In this document: positions 1 to 5,670 of the stretch, piece after piece
Position numbering within the stretch: position 1 is the stretch's first letter
Layout of the letters: every line of letters begins with the position of its first letter
Source of the DNA: QHXQ01 sp036389375
GTDB taxonomy: Bacteria; Acidobacteriota; Blastocatellia; Pyrinomonadales; Pyrinomonadaceae
Length of the DNA stretch: 14,423 bases
Assembly (NCBI GenBank): GCA_036389375.1
Contig: DASVQA010000149.1
Location: 1 to 14,423 of the forward strand
Direction: 5' to 3'
Position numbers and translations under genes: made by a program
Notes under the pieces: model-generated
What the model was told of the DNA's origin: nothing
Databases searched by the model: none
Seen by the model: only the letters and a program-made list of their open reading frames with translations

Positions 1-2047
1 TGGCGGCGCGCAGGACGAGGGCTTGCGCGCCGCTACTTAGGCCATTAGGCAAGCGCACGTTGAGTTGGTCGAGACCGGGGAAGTTCTCATCTGCGCCCGC
101 GAACTCGACCGTCGCCGGTTGCCCGCCGACCGTCACCGTCAACGGCAGAGAGTTGCGCCAGCCTGTGCCGAACAGGGCGACGACCGCCGGTTGATCACCG
201 AAGCGCGCGGGGAACGGCCCGCCTGTGAAGCGCATGCCCGATGAAAGCAGCGCGATGGCTTCGCCGCCGCCCGTGCCGTTCGTCGTAAACAGACCCGGAT
301 TCGCGCTCGTGATGTTCACGTCTTCAGCCGCCGTCACGATGCCGTCAACCGAGACGACGACCGAGCGCACGCCCGTGCCCACTTCGTTCGGCACGTAGAT
401 GTGCAGTTCGCCGTCGGCGAACGAGTGAACGGGCGCGCTGCGTCCTTCGATGGTCACGCGCACGCCGCGCGCGTTTGCGTCCGCCGCTGTTGCGCCCGTG
501 CGCCCGAGCGTTAGACCTGTGCCGATGATCGTGCCGAGACCGTCGCGCGTCGCATCGCCGCGCCGCGAGGCGCTGTTGGTGAGCGCAAGATGCGCGACGG
601 ACGGAAGCGTTGCGTCTTGGCCGAACGAAAGGCCGGTGAGCGCCTGCGCGGTCGGATTGTCGGCCGTCGCGTAGAGCGTGCCATCGCGCAGGAAACCGTT
701 GAGCGCGGGGTCTGGGAAGGCATCAATCGCGGGCACGCCGCCGTTGCCACCCGATGCCATCGTGTCGCTCGCCCCCGTCGCGTCTTCGATGAGGTAGACC
801 GTGCCTTCGCGGTCAACGGTCAGCCCGTGCAGCACCAGATTGTTGTCAATCGAGAGACCTTCGACCACGACTTCGTCCGTGTCAGGGCGGCCGTCGCCAT
901 CCGTGTCGTAGAGCGCAAGCAGCACCGTGTTGTTGCCGACGGAGTGTGAGAAGACGACGCCGCGCGAATTGACGGCGATGTCGAGCGGCGCGTCGTTCGA
1001 GAAGCGATAGGCATAGTAAGGCGTCGTGGCGAGCGTGTCGGGCAGCCCGTCGCCGTTCGTGTCGCGCACCACGCGCAGTTCGTCCGAATCGAAGTCGGCA
1101 ATAAGCAGATCGTTATTGGGCAGGAGCGCGAGCGTGTTCGCTTCGCTCAACAAGTTGCTGCCGACGGAGACGAGCGTGCGCGAGCGTGTATTGTCGAAGC
1201 CGCCTGTGGCCGCGTCGCGTACGAGCAGAACGACGCCTGCGCTCGGTTCGTTGTCGGGGTTGGTCGGATCGTCACGATCAATGAAACCGCTCGACGAGAC
1301 GCAGACGAACTCGCGCCCGTCGCGCGCCGTGCCCGCGACGACCGCAACGGCCGAGGGCAGACTGAAATCGCGGTGCAGATCATAGGTTGCCGAAGCGTCG
1401 CGGATAAAGTCGCCGTTGGTATCGAAGGCGGTGACGAGGACGCCGATGGGGCGGTCGTCACTCGGCGCAGGCGTGCCGCGATCATCGAGGGCGGAGAAGA
1501 CTTCGTAACGCGTGCCTGTGCGCCCGACAGCGATGTCGAACGAGCCGCCGCCCGTGTCGAAGGTCGCACGTTGATCTGCGCGGCCGTCACCTGAAGCATC
1601 GGCGTACTGTTCATCCGTGCCGGCGGACGAGGTCGTGCTCAACTGCGCGGTGTGCAGCACGCGGCGCAGGGGCGTGCCGAGCGTGATGCGGTCGGTGATG
1701 AGCGCGGGGCTGACGCCGTGCGCGCTGGCGGCGAGCGTGGCTGCGTCCGTGCGCCCTTGCAGGCGTGCAGGGTGGGCGGGCGGGCGCTTCGGCTGTGCGT
1801 CGTTGGTGCGCGCGGGGCGTTGTTTGAGCGCGGCCGGGTTGCGTTGCGGCGCGTAGCCGTCGGGGCGCGGCGCGGCAGTAGCTTTATCGGTTGGGGCGGT
1901 GCGGGTCGTGAGTGCGCGGCGCAGGTCGGGTTGATAGTCGCGTTCGGCGCGCTGCTGCGCGTTGGTGACGCAGGCGAGCACGTAAGCCGCCCCTGTGAGC
2001 AGGCAGACGAGCGCGAAGAGGCGCAGGCTGAGGCGTATGAGCAACAT
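1..2047 (-). CDS. Exported beta-propeller-like protein with TIGR03437 C-terminal region (partial)
   Basis: The minus-strand frame is open from an ATG at 2047 to the left edge, giving 682 complete codons; the C-terminus is cut off. Residues 1-26 form a hydrophobic signal sequence or anchor. A Pro/Arg/Ala-rich linker (about 30-110) follows. Residues about 230-420 read like NHL/SMP-30 propeller blades (patterns such as NNDLLIADFDSDELRVV and GLTVDREGTVYLIED). Four Ca-binding-like D-x-[ND]-G-D motifs lie near 150-158, 209-217, 329-337 and 381-389. Residues about 490-682 resemble TIGR03437 (SANPGLFT, ALFGTGW, VTVGGQPATVEFAG, GLDQLNVRLPNGL), a domain usually at the end of secreted acidobacterial proteins. 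A GGAAAGG Shine-Dalgarno lies 11 nt before the ATG. Function is unknown; an extracellular or surface structural role is inference. The VLAC stretch at 23-26 is a poor lipobox, so a lipoprotein is possible but weakly supported. Confidence 0.85.
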   Translation of the reverse strand, partial: MLLIRLSLRLFALVCLLTGAAYVLACVTNAQQRAERDYQPDLRRALTTRTAPTDKATAAPRPDGYAPQRNPAALKQRPARTNDAQPKRPPAHPARLQGRTDAATLAASAHGVSPALITDRITLGTPLRRVLHTAQLSTTSSAGTDEQYADASGDGRADQRATFDTGGGSFDIAVGRTGTRYEVFSALDDRGTPAPSDDRPIGVLVTAFDTNGDFIRDASATYDLHRDFSLPSAVAVVAGTARDGREFVCVSSSGFIDRDDPTNPDNEPSAGVVLLVRDAATGGFDNTRSRTLVSVGSNLLSEANTLALLPNNDLLIADFDSDELRVVRDTNGDGLPDTLATTPYYAYRFSNDAPLDIAVNSRGVVFSHSVGNNTVLLALYDTDGDGRPDTDEVVVEGLSIDNNLVLHGLTVDREGTVYLIEDATGASDTMASGGNGGVPAIDAFPDPALNGFLRDGTLYATADNPTAQALTGLSFGQDATLPSVAHLALTNSASRRGDATRDGLGTIIGTGLTLGRTGATAADANARGVRVTIEGRSAPVHSFADGELHIYVPNEVGTGVRSVVVSVDGIVTAAEDVNITSANPGLFTTNGTGGGEAIALLSSGMRFTGGPFPARFGDQPAVVALFGTGWRNSLPLTVTVGGQPATVEFAGADENFPGLDQLNVRLPNGLSSGAQALVLRAA

Positions 2048-2102
2048 CGGAGGGCAAACCTTTCCGGGAGAACGGAAGCGACGATGAAAGATGAACGCAC
2101 CC

Positions 2103-2176
2103 GCGCGCAAATGATGAGCGATGAACTAAGAATCTTTCTCTTTTAGCTCATCCTTCACCGCTCATCATTTGCGCGC
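2103..2176 (-). terminator. Two-part hairpin between the DUF6600 and TIGR03437 genes
   Basis: An 18-bp perfect inverted repeat (2103-2120 with 2159-2176) encloses a second 9-bp stem (2121-2129 with 2143-2151). In minus-strand RNA the second stem pairs fully if one G-U is allowed, and it closes a 13-nt loop. A 7-nt bulge (2152-2158) separates the stems. The element starts 10 nt past the stop of the DUF6600 gene and lies upstream of the next gene. A transcription terminator or mRNA 3'-end stabiliser fits the position, but no U-tract follows, so the role is inferred. It may also be a dispersed palindromic repeat. Confidence 0.5.
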
Positions 2177-2185
2177 GGCCCAGTT

Positions 2186-4372
2186 TCACCCGAGCGTGGG
2201 CGGACGCGGCGACTTAGCGGGTGCATCGTGTTCGCGCGGTGCATCGGCATGTCGTTCTTCGCGCTGCGGCGGCGGCGCGGAGCGTTCCTCGCGGGGCGGT
2301 GGTGGCGCAGACCGCTCAGGCGGCGGCGCTGAACGCTCCTCGCGCGGGGCAGACCGCTCCGCGCGCGCGGGCGGGTCGGCGCGTCGTTCTTCGCGCTGCT
2401 GCTGCCGCTCCTCACGTTGTTGCTGGCGCTCCTCGCGCGGCGGTGCGGGGCGTTCGCGGGCCGGTTCAGGGCGCTCATATTTCGGTTCGGGGCGCTCGTA
2501 CTTCGGCTCCGGTCGTTCAACCTTCGGTTGCGGACGCTCGCGCGGCGTGTCGGGGCGTTCGACGCGCGGCAGGGTACGGTCGGCGGCCGGTTCGGGCCGT
2601 TCGATGCGCTGGCGGTCGCCGTTGTCGTTATCGCGCGGGCGCTTGTTTTCGTCGCCGCCGCGCGGCGCACGAACGGGGCGCGCATCTTCGGGCGCACCGA
2701 TGCCTATGCGCTGGTCGGCGTCGCTTGCGCGCGGCGGACGCGCCGGGCGTGCTACTGCGCCCGTGCGGCGCTCGCCCGCGTTGCTGCTGTCGCGCGGGCT
2801 GCTGTTCGTATCTGTGCCGACGACGCGCGGGGCGCGGTTGTTGAAGACGCGCTCGCGCTTCAACTCTTCGTCGAGAGCTTTGCCGGGGACGCGCGCCGCC
2901 GCGCCGGTCGGACGCTCATAGAGTTGGCGCGCAGGCTCATTGCCCGGCCCCAATTTCGACACGCCGCTACGCACGGGCCTGTCGCCGGGTAAGGGGCGGG
3001 TGTTGGCCGCGCCGCCGCCGCCACTGTTGCCCGTCGCACTGTCGCCGACGGGTCTGATGGGCAGCCGGCCGGGCACGGGGTCGGTCGAGATGGCCTGCCG
3101 GGCAATGTCGTCGGTCGCGCGTCGCCCGCGCGCCGAGGGCGTGCCGAAGTCGCGCGCGGGCAGGGCTGTGACGGCGCGCTGGTAGATCGGATTGATGCGC
3201 TCAAGGCGCGCGACCTCGCCGTTGCCGAGCGGCGTCAGCCGACCGGGTTGCTGGTGCTGGTAGTGGCGTGCGTGCGGGTCGCGCTGATGGTAGCCGAGCG
3301 GATACCAGCAGATGTCCGAGTTGCTGCCGAAGATGACGAACGCGACGAGCGCGGGCCGCCACCAACTGCGATGCGGATGGTAGTTGTAATAGCCACGCGG
3401 GGCCCAGCACCAGTAGTTGTTGTAATAGACCCAGCGCCCGTAGTGATAAGGGGCCCAGCCCCACGGTTCGTCGCCGACCCAAGTCCAGCCGTAGGGCGGG
3501 CACCATGTCCAGTGCCCGTAACGATACGGGGCCCAGTCGTAATAGTTGTTGATAACGGTCGTGTGCGGTCGCCAGACGTAACCGTAGTCGTGCGTGTTGA
3601 CCCATTCGCCGTAGGCATCGAGTTCTTCCGCGCCCCACACGTCCTGATCGTAGTAGCGTTCGCGGTTGTCGTACTTGAGCCGCGCGGCGAGATAGCGTTC
3701 GCGGTCGTCGTTCCAGCGATCCCAACTGTCAAGGTCGCGCGCGGCGGTAAAGTTCCAGTCGCCTTCGCCCGCGTTGTCGTAGGTGAGTTCGGCCGTGCGC
3801 CCGTCGCGCAGGGTGAAGCCGGACGTGTCGGAATAGAGGCGGGCGCGCGCGCCGTCGCGGACGGTGACGCGGACGCTGCCGCTCTCGGCCACGTCGAGCC
3901 GATAGAGACCGCGCTGTTCGGCGGCGATGGTCGTCTTGGGCGCGTCAATCTCGAAGTATTCGTGGTCGTGGTCGAAGCGCGCGAGCCTGAGCGTGGCTGT
4001 GCCGGCCGGCAGGCTCAGGGCGACGCCTTCGGCGCGCAGGGTCACAAGGTCGAGCGTCGCGTACTCGCCGAGGCGGACGAAGTTGCGCGCATCGATCTGT
4101 ACCTCGACGTGCGAGTTCGGGCCCGTCGCCAGACGGTCGCCTTCGACGAGCGGGAAGTTCAAAGCGGCGTGCTCCCACTTGTTCGTGCCGGCGCGCCGCA
4201 GCGATACGTCGCCGCTTAAGAGACTGATGCGCGCGACGCGCGCCGTCTCGTCGTAGTCGTAAGTAGTTTCGTCGTCGCTGGCGGCGGCGGCGCGGGCGCT
4301 GGCGGTCAGGCCCAAGAGTGTGAGCAAGAGAATGGAGAGCAAGAGAGTGCGGGCGGTGATCTTGTAGCTCAT
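2186..4372 (-). CDS. Exported FecR-like / DUF6600 protein with Pro/Arg/Glu-rich tail
   Basis: The protein is 728 aa from an ATG at 4372. A longer frame opens at 4432, but AAGGAG at 4380-4385, 7 nt from the ATG, and the signal peptide that follows favour this start. Residues 1-29 are a signal peptide (positive start, Leu-rich core, SARAAA). Residues about 44-200 look like a FecR-type beta domain (ARISLLSGDVSLRRAG, LVEGDRLATGPNSHVEVQ). Residues about 210-360 form the W/Y-rich DUF6600 region, with YGEW, YGHWTW, YGWTWVGDEPWGWAPYHYGRW and WCWAPRGYY motifs. Residues about 400-728 are disordered and rich in Pro, Arg and Glu, with ERPEPK- and QQQREER-type repeats. The domain order matches exported acidobacterial/proteobacterial proteins of unknown function; a periplasmic or cell-surface site is likely. 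A candidate sigma-54 promoter lies upstream. It may share transcripts with the gene ending at the left edge, although the hairpin at 2103-2176 intervenes. Confidence 0.88.
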   Translation of the reverse strand: MSYKITARTLLLSILLLTLLGLTASARAAAASDDETTYDYDETARVARISLLSGDVSLRRAGTNKWEHAALNFPLVEGDRLATGPNSHVEVQIDARNFVRLGEYATLDLVTLRAEGVALSLPAGTATLRLARFDHDHEYFEIDAPKTTIAAEQRGLYRLDVAESGSVRVTVRDGARARLYSDTSGFTLRDGRTAELTYDNAGEGDWNFTAARDLDSWDRWNDDRERYLAARLKYDNRERYYDQDVWGAEELDAYGEWVNTHDYGYVWRPHTTVINNYYDWAPYRYGHWTWCPPYGWTWVGDEPWGWAPYHYGRWVYYNNYWCWAPRGYYNYHPHRSWWRPALVAFVIFGSNSDICWYPLGYHQRDPHARHYQHQQPGRLTPLGNGEVARLERINPIYQRAVTALPARDFGTPSARGRRATDDIARQAISTDPVPGRLPIRPVGDSATGNSGGGGAANTRPLPGDRPVRSGVSKLGPGNEPARQLYERPTGAAARVPGKALDEELKRERVFNNRAPRVVGTDTNSSPRDSSNAGERRTGAVARPARPPRASDADQRIGIGAPEDARPVRAPRGGDENKRPRDNDNGDRQRIERPEPAADRTLPRVERPDTPRERPQPKVERPEPKYERPEPKYERPEPARERPAPPREERQQQREERQQQREERRADPPARAERSAPREERSAPPPERSAPPPPREERSAPPPQREERHADAPREHDAPAKSPRPPTLG
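2469..2531 (-). repeat. 21-bp in-frame tandem repeat (ERPEPKY-type units)
   Basis: Three consecutive 21-bp units (2469-2489, 2490-2510, 2511-2531) are visible on the plus strand, each starting GG(G/T)CG(C/T)TC. They encode the near-identical heptads around residues 615-636 of the DUF6600 protein (VERPEPK, YERPEPK, YERPEP). The neighbouring sequence at about 2385-2440 holds a second heptad duplication (EERQQQR twice). Such repeats can change length by slippage. Confidence 0.7.
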
Positions 4373-4379
4373 AGCTACG

Positions 4380-4385
4380 CTCCTT
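4380..4385 (-). promoter_or_regulatory. Shine-Dalgarno deciding the DUF6600 start
   Basis: AAGGAG on the minus strand lies 7 nt before the ATG at 4372. It rules in favour of the start that directly precedes the signal peptide, rather than the in-frame start at 4432, which would place 20 Arg-rich residues ahead of it. Confidence 0.8.
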
Positions 4386-4525
4386 TTGTGTGCTGGACGG
4401 AAGAGTCGGCAGCGTGTCGGCCGGCGGCGCATACGCGCCGGGCGTGGAGCAGGCGAGAACTATCTGACGCGCCCGGTGTGACACGCGCAAGCGATTGGCT
4501 GCGCGATTTTACTGCCCGGCGCAAG

Positions 4526-4541
4526 TGCAAAGTCTGTGCCC
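4526..4541 (-). promoter_or_regulatory. Candidate sigma-54 (-24/-12) promoter for the DUF6600 gene
   Basis: On the minus strand the 16-mer GGGCACAGACTTTGCA matches the sigma-54 consensus TGGCACG-N4-TTGCW at GGCAC and TTGCA. GG is at 4540-4539 and GC at 4528-4527, with the exact 10-nt spacing. Only the first T and the seventh base differ. A start near 4515 would give a leader of about 140 nt before the ATG at 4372. The match is seen in the sequence; use of the promoter is inferred. Confidence 0.45.
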
Positions 4542-4640
4542 GCGCCGACATGAGAGAAGACGTGCGATGCCGCCGCATCGTTTCTGCGGGAAATTTATAC
4601 GGGAGTTGGAAATTAGCGGCCCTGAGCCGCCCGCCGCCCC

Positions 4641-4668
4641 TGCTATGCGAGATGGTGCAGGCGTAGCA
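4641..4668. promoter_or_regulatory. Dyad at enhancer distance from the sigma-54-like promoter
   Basis: TGCTATGC at 4641-4648 and GCGTAGCA at 4661-4668 form an inverted repeat matching at 7 of 8 positions, with a 12-nt spacer. Its centre is about 140 bp upstream of the predicted sigma-54 start. That is in the usual range for an upstream activator site bound by an AAA+ enhancer-binding protein. The role is inferred from spacing only. Confidence 0.3.
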
Positions 4669-4893
4669 CTATATCGTGTGAAGTGGGCCACGCACCGCCG
4701 CACGTCAGTCTCTACGCCGGCAACTTTTCGCCCCGTGCGTAAACCGCGTCTTACTCCGCCCGAAAAAAAAATCGACGACCGGTAAATCCTTATAAATAGA
4801 CGAGCTAAGGTTAAATTGCGCCGCTGCGCCGGCCAGCACCTCAAGTTTTCCTCAAGGGGGGTTGGCGATGATGCGCCTAGTGAGTGGGTAGGG

Positions 4894-4946
4894 TCGCTTG
4901 GAGGGTCGGGTACAGACGGAGATTCAGGGTTAGGCGCTCCAAGCGA
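4894..4946. repeat. 10-bp perfect inverted repeat (TCGCTTGGAG / CTCCAAGCGA)
   Basis: The arms are 4894-4903 and 4937-4946, separated by 33 nt. An alternative 7-bp pairing, GCGCCTA (4873-4879) with TAGGCGC (4931-4937), overlaps the right arm, so the two folds are mutually exclusive. On the minus strand the first arm straddles the end of the doubtful ORF 4930-5118. It could be a weak terminator, part of a structured RNA, or chance. Confidence 0.35.
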
Positions 4947-5118
4947 AGTTCTTCTGCCAGCCGCGCGGCCAATCGGGGAGGCGGCGCAGCCGGCTGAAGG
5001 TGCGAAGGTCGGGCCCGGCAAGGCTCGCAAGCTGCTCTTCATAATGCGCGTCAGTCAAGGGGTGAACGGGCAGCGCAAAAACCTTCGCCTTTGTTGGCCG
5101 CCGAGTGTTGGGGGACAT
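4930..5118 (-). pseudogene. Possible small ORF or gene remnant
   Basis: A minus-strand frame ending in TAA at 4930 can start at the ATG at 5118 (62 aa) or at an upstream codon at 5172 (80 aa). Its C-terminal half (PVHPLTDAHYEEQLASL, GPDLRTFSRLRRLPDW) has a mixed, helix-like composition, unlike the Arg/Ser/Pro-rich shadow frames elsewhere in the window. No Shine-Dalgarno precedes either start, and the ATG at 5118 sits in the loop of an inverted repeat. I do not recognise a family. It could be the 3' end of a decayed gene, a real small gene, or noise. Confidence 0.2.
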
Positions 5119-5129
5119 TCGGCGGCCAA
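5094..5129. promoter_or_regulatory. 11-bp perfect inverted repeat upstream of the blaI-like promoter
   Basis: TTGGCCGCCGA (5094-5104) and TCGGCGGCCAA (5119-5129) are perfect reverse complements with a 14-nt spacer. TGT and ACA inside the spacer extend the symmetry after one mismatch. The element sits about 30 bp upstream of the -35 box. It could be an operator for a dimeric regulator or a hairpin; it does not contain the TACA-N-TGTA core known from BlaI operators. Confidence 0.45.
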
Positions 5130-5130
5130 T

Positions 5131-5159
5131 AAACTTTTCCGCCGCGTCGCCAAAAGTTT
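5131..5159. promoter_or_regulatory. Inverted repeat AAACTTTT-N13-AAAAGTTT touching the -35 box
   Basis: The 8-bp arms 5131-5138 and 5152-5159 are perfect reverse complements. The right arm overlaps the first two bases of the TTGACG -35 element, a usual place for a repressor site. Autoregulation by the BlaI-like protein encoded downstream is a reasonable guess but is not shown. Confidence 0.4.
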
Positions 5160-5187
5160 GACGCCGCCGCACAACTCAATCTATAAC
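5158..5187 (+). promoter_or_regulatory. Sigma-70-type promoter of the repressor/protease operon
   Basis: TTGACG (5158-5163) and TATAAC (5182-5187) are separated by 18 nt, each one mismatch from the TTGACA / TATAAT consensus. The expected start point, about 7 nt past the -10, falls near 5194. That is only about 5 nt before the ATG at 5199, so the transcript would be almost leaderless from that start. Confidence 0.6.
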
Positions 5188-5198
5188 TTGCGACCGAC

Positions 5199-5663
5199 AT
5201 GAGAGTGCCAGCCTTTCGCCTCTTCGGCTTCCAACGCCCGTCCGATGTGGTTATGCCGACACTTGGCAAACTTGAGCGCGCGGTTATGCAGTTCGCGTGG
5301 CGGCGCGGGGCGCTGAGCGTCCGCGACGTACACGACGAATTTGCGGGCCGCATCGCTTACACGACCTTGATGACCACGCTCGACCGGCTCTTTAAGAAAA
5401 ACCTGCTCGACCGGCGCAAGGACGGCCGCGCCTTCATCTACGCGCCCCGCGTCTCGCCCGAAGAGTTCGAGCGCGGCATCGCGGCGGACGTGCTCGCGGC
5501 GCTCCTGGGGCGCGGCGACGAACAGACGGTCGAACCCGTGCTCGCCTGCATCGTGGACGCCGTGAGCGAGCGCGACCGCGAGTTGTTGGACGAGTTGGAA
5601 CGTCTCGTCAAAGAGAAGCGGCGGCAACTGCGCCGCGCCGAAGCCCGCCGCGTCGAGGACTAA
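5199..5663 (+). CDS. BlaI/MecI/CopY-family transcriptional repressor
   Basis: The protein has 154 aa, close to the family's usual 120-150. A winged helix-turn-helix spans about residues 20-85, with the family signatures LGKLERAVMQFAW, YTTLMTTLDRLFKKNLL and DRRKDGRAFIYAP. The C-terminal part (about 90-150) is helical and charged, as expected for the dimerisation domain. Family members bind operator dyads as dimers and are inactivated by cleavage by a partner M56 peptidase, encoded 7 nt downstream here. The start at 5199 has no Shine-Dalgarno and lies just past the predicted transcription start; an internal ATG at 5253 would leave about 59 nt of leader. I prefer 5199 because many relatives carry a comparable Phe/Arg-containing N-terminal arm before LGxLE, but this is not settled. 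Targets probably include its own operon; linkage to beta-lactam resistance is not implied. Confidence 0.88.
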   Translation: MRVPAFRLFGFQRPSDVVMPTLGKLERAVMQFAWRRGALSVRDVHDEFAGRIAYTTLMTTLDRLFKKNLLDRRKDGRAFIYAPRVSPEEFERGIAADVLAALLGRGDEQTVEPVLACIVDAVSERDRELLDELERLVKEKRRQLRRAEARRVED

Positions 5664-5670
5664 ACCAAAC

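Larger units (their letters stand above)
4373..5198. other. 826-bp intergenic region without a convincing gene
   Basis: This is the longest gene-free stretch. From left to right it holds the DUF6600 Shine-Dalgarno, a sigma-54-like promoter (4526-4541, minus), an upstream dyad (4641-4668), a run of nine A at about 4764-4772, an AT-rich patch around 4788-4800, and an inverted repeat (4894-4946). Then come a doubtful minus-strand ORF (4930-5118), two inverted repeats (5094-5129, 5131-5159) and the blaI-like promoter (5158-5187). The other frames here give Arg/Pro/Ala-rich shadow peptides with no recognisable family. It serves as a divergent regulatory region for the DUF6600 gene and the repressor/protease pair. 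Confidence 0.6.

Noticed and set aside
1973..1978. Lipobox-like VLAC in the TIGR03437 protein
   Set aside because: Leu at -2 is outside the usual lipobox pattern, so I kept a general signal/anchor call rather than lipoprotein.
450..2146. Several plus-strand and off-frame ORFs over the TIGR03437 gene
   Set aside because: The minus-strand frame from 2047 is continuously open with recognisable domains; the others are Arg/Ala/Val-rich shadows produced by high GC.
3248..4219. 323-aa plus-strand ORF inside the DUF6600 gene
   Set aside because: It is antisense to a convincing signal-peptide/FecR/DUF6600 protein and shows no family motif; its length follows from the GC bias.
4373..5198. tRNA, known riboswitch or CRISPR in the long gap
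   Set aside because: No T-loop-like GGTTCRANYCC, no recognisable riboswitch core and no regularly spaced repeats were found by eye.
5041..5198. Classical BlaI operator (TACA-N-TGTA)
   Set aside because: No such core is present upstream of the repressor gene; only the two other inverted repeats are seen.
4816..5202. 128-aa plus-strand ORF overlapping the repressor start
   Set aside because: It has low-complexity Gly/Pro/Arg composition, no ribosome site and no recognisable motif, and it runs across the blaI-like promoter and both inverted repeats.
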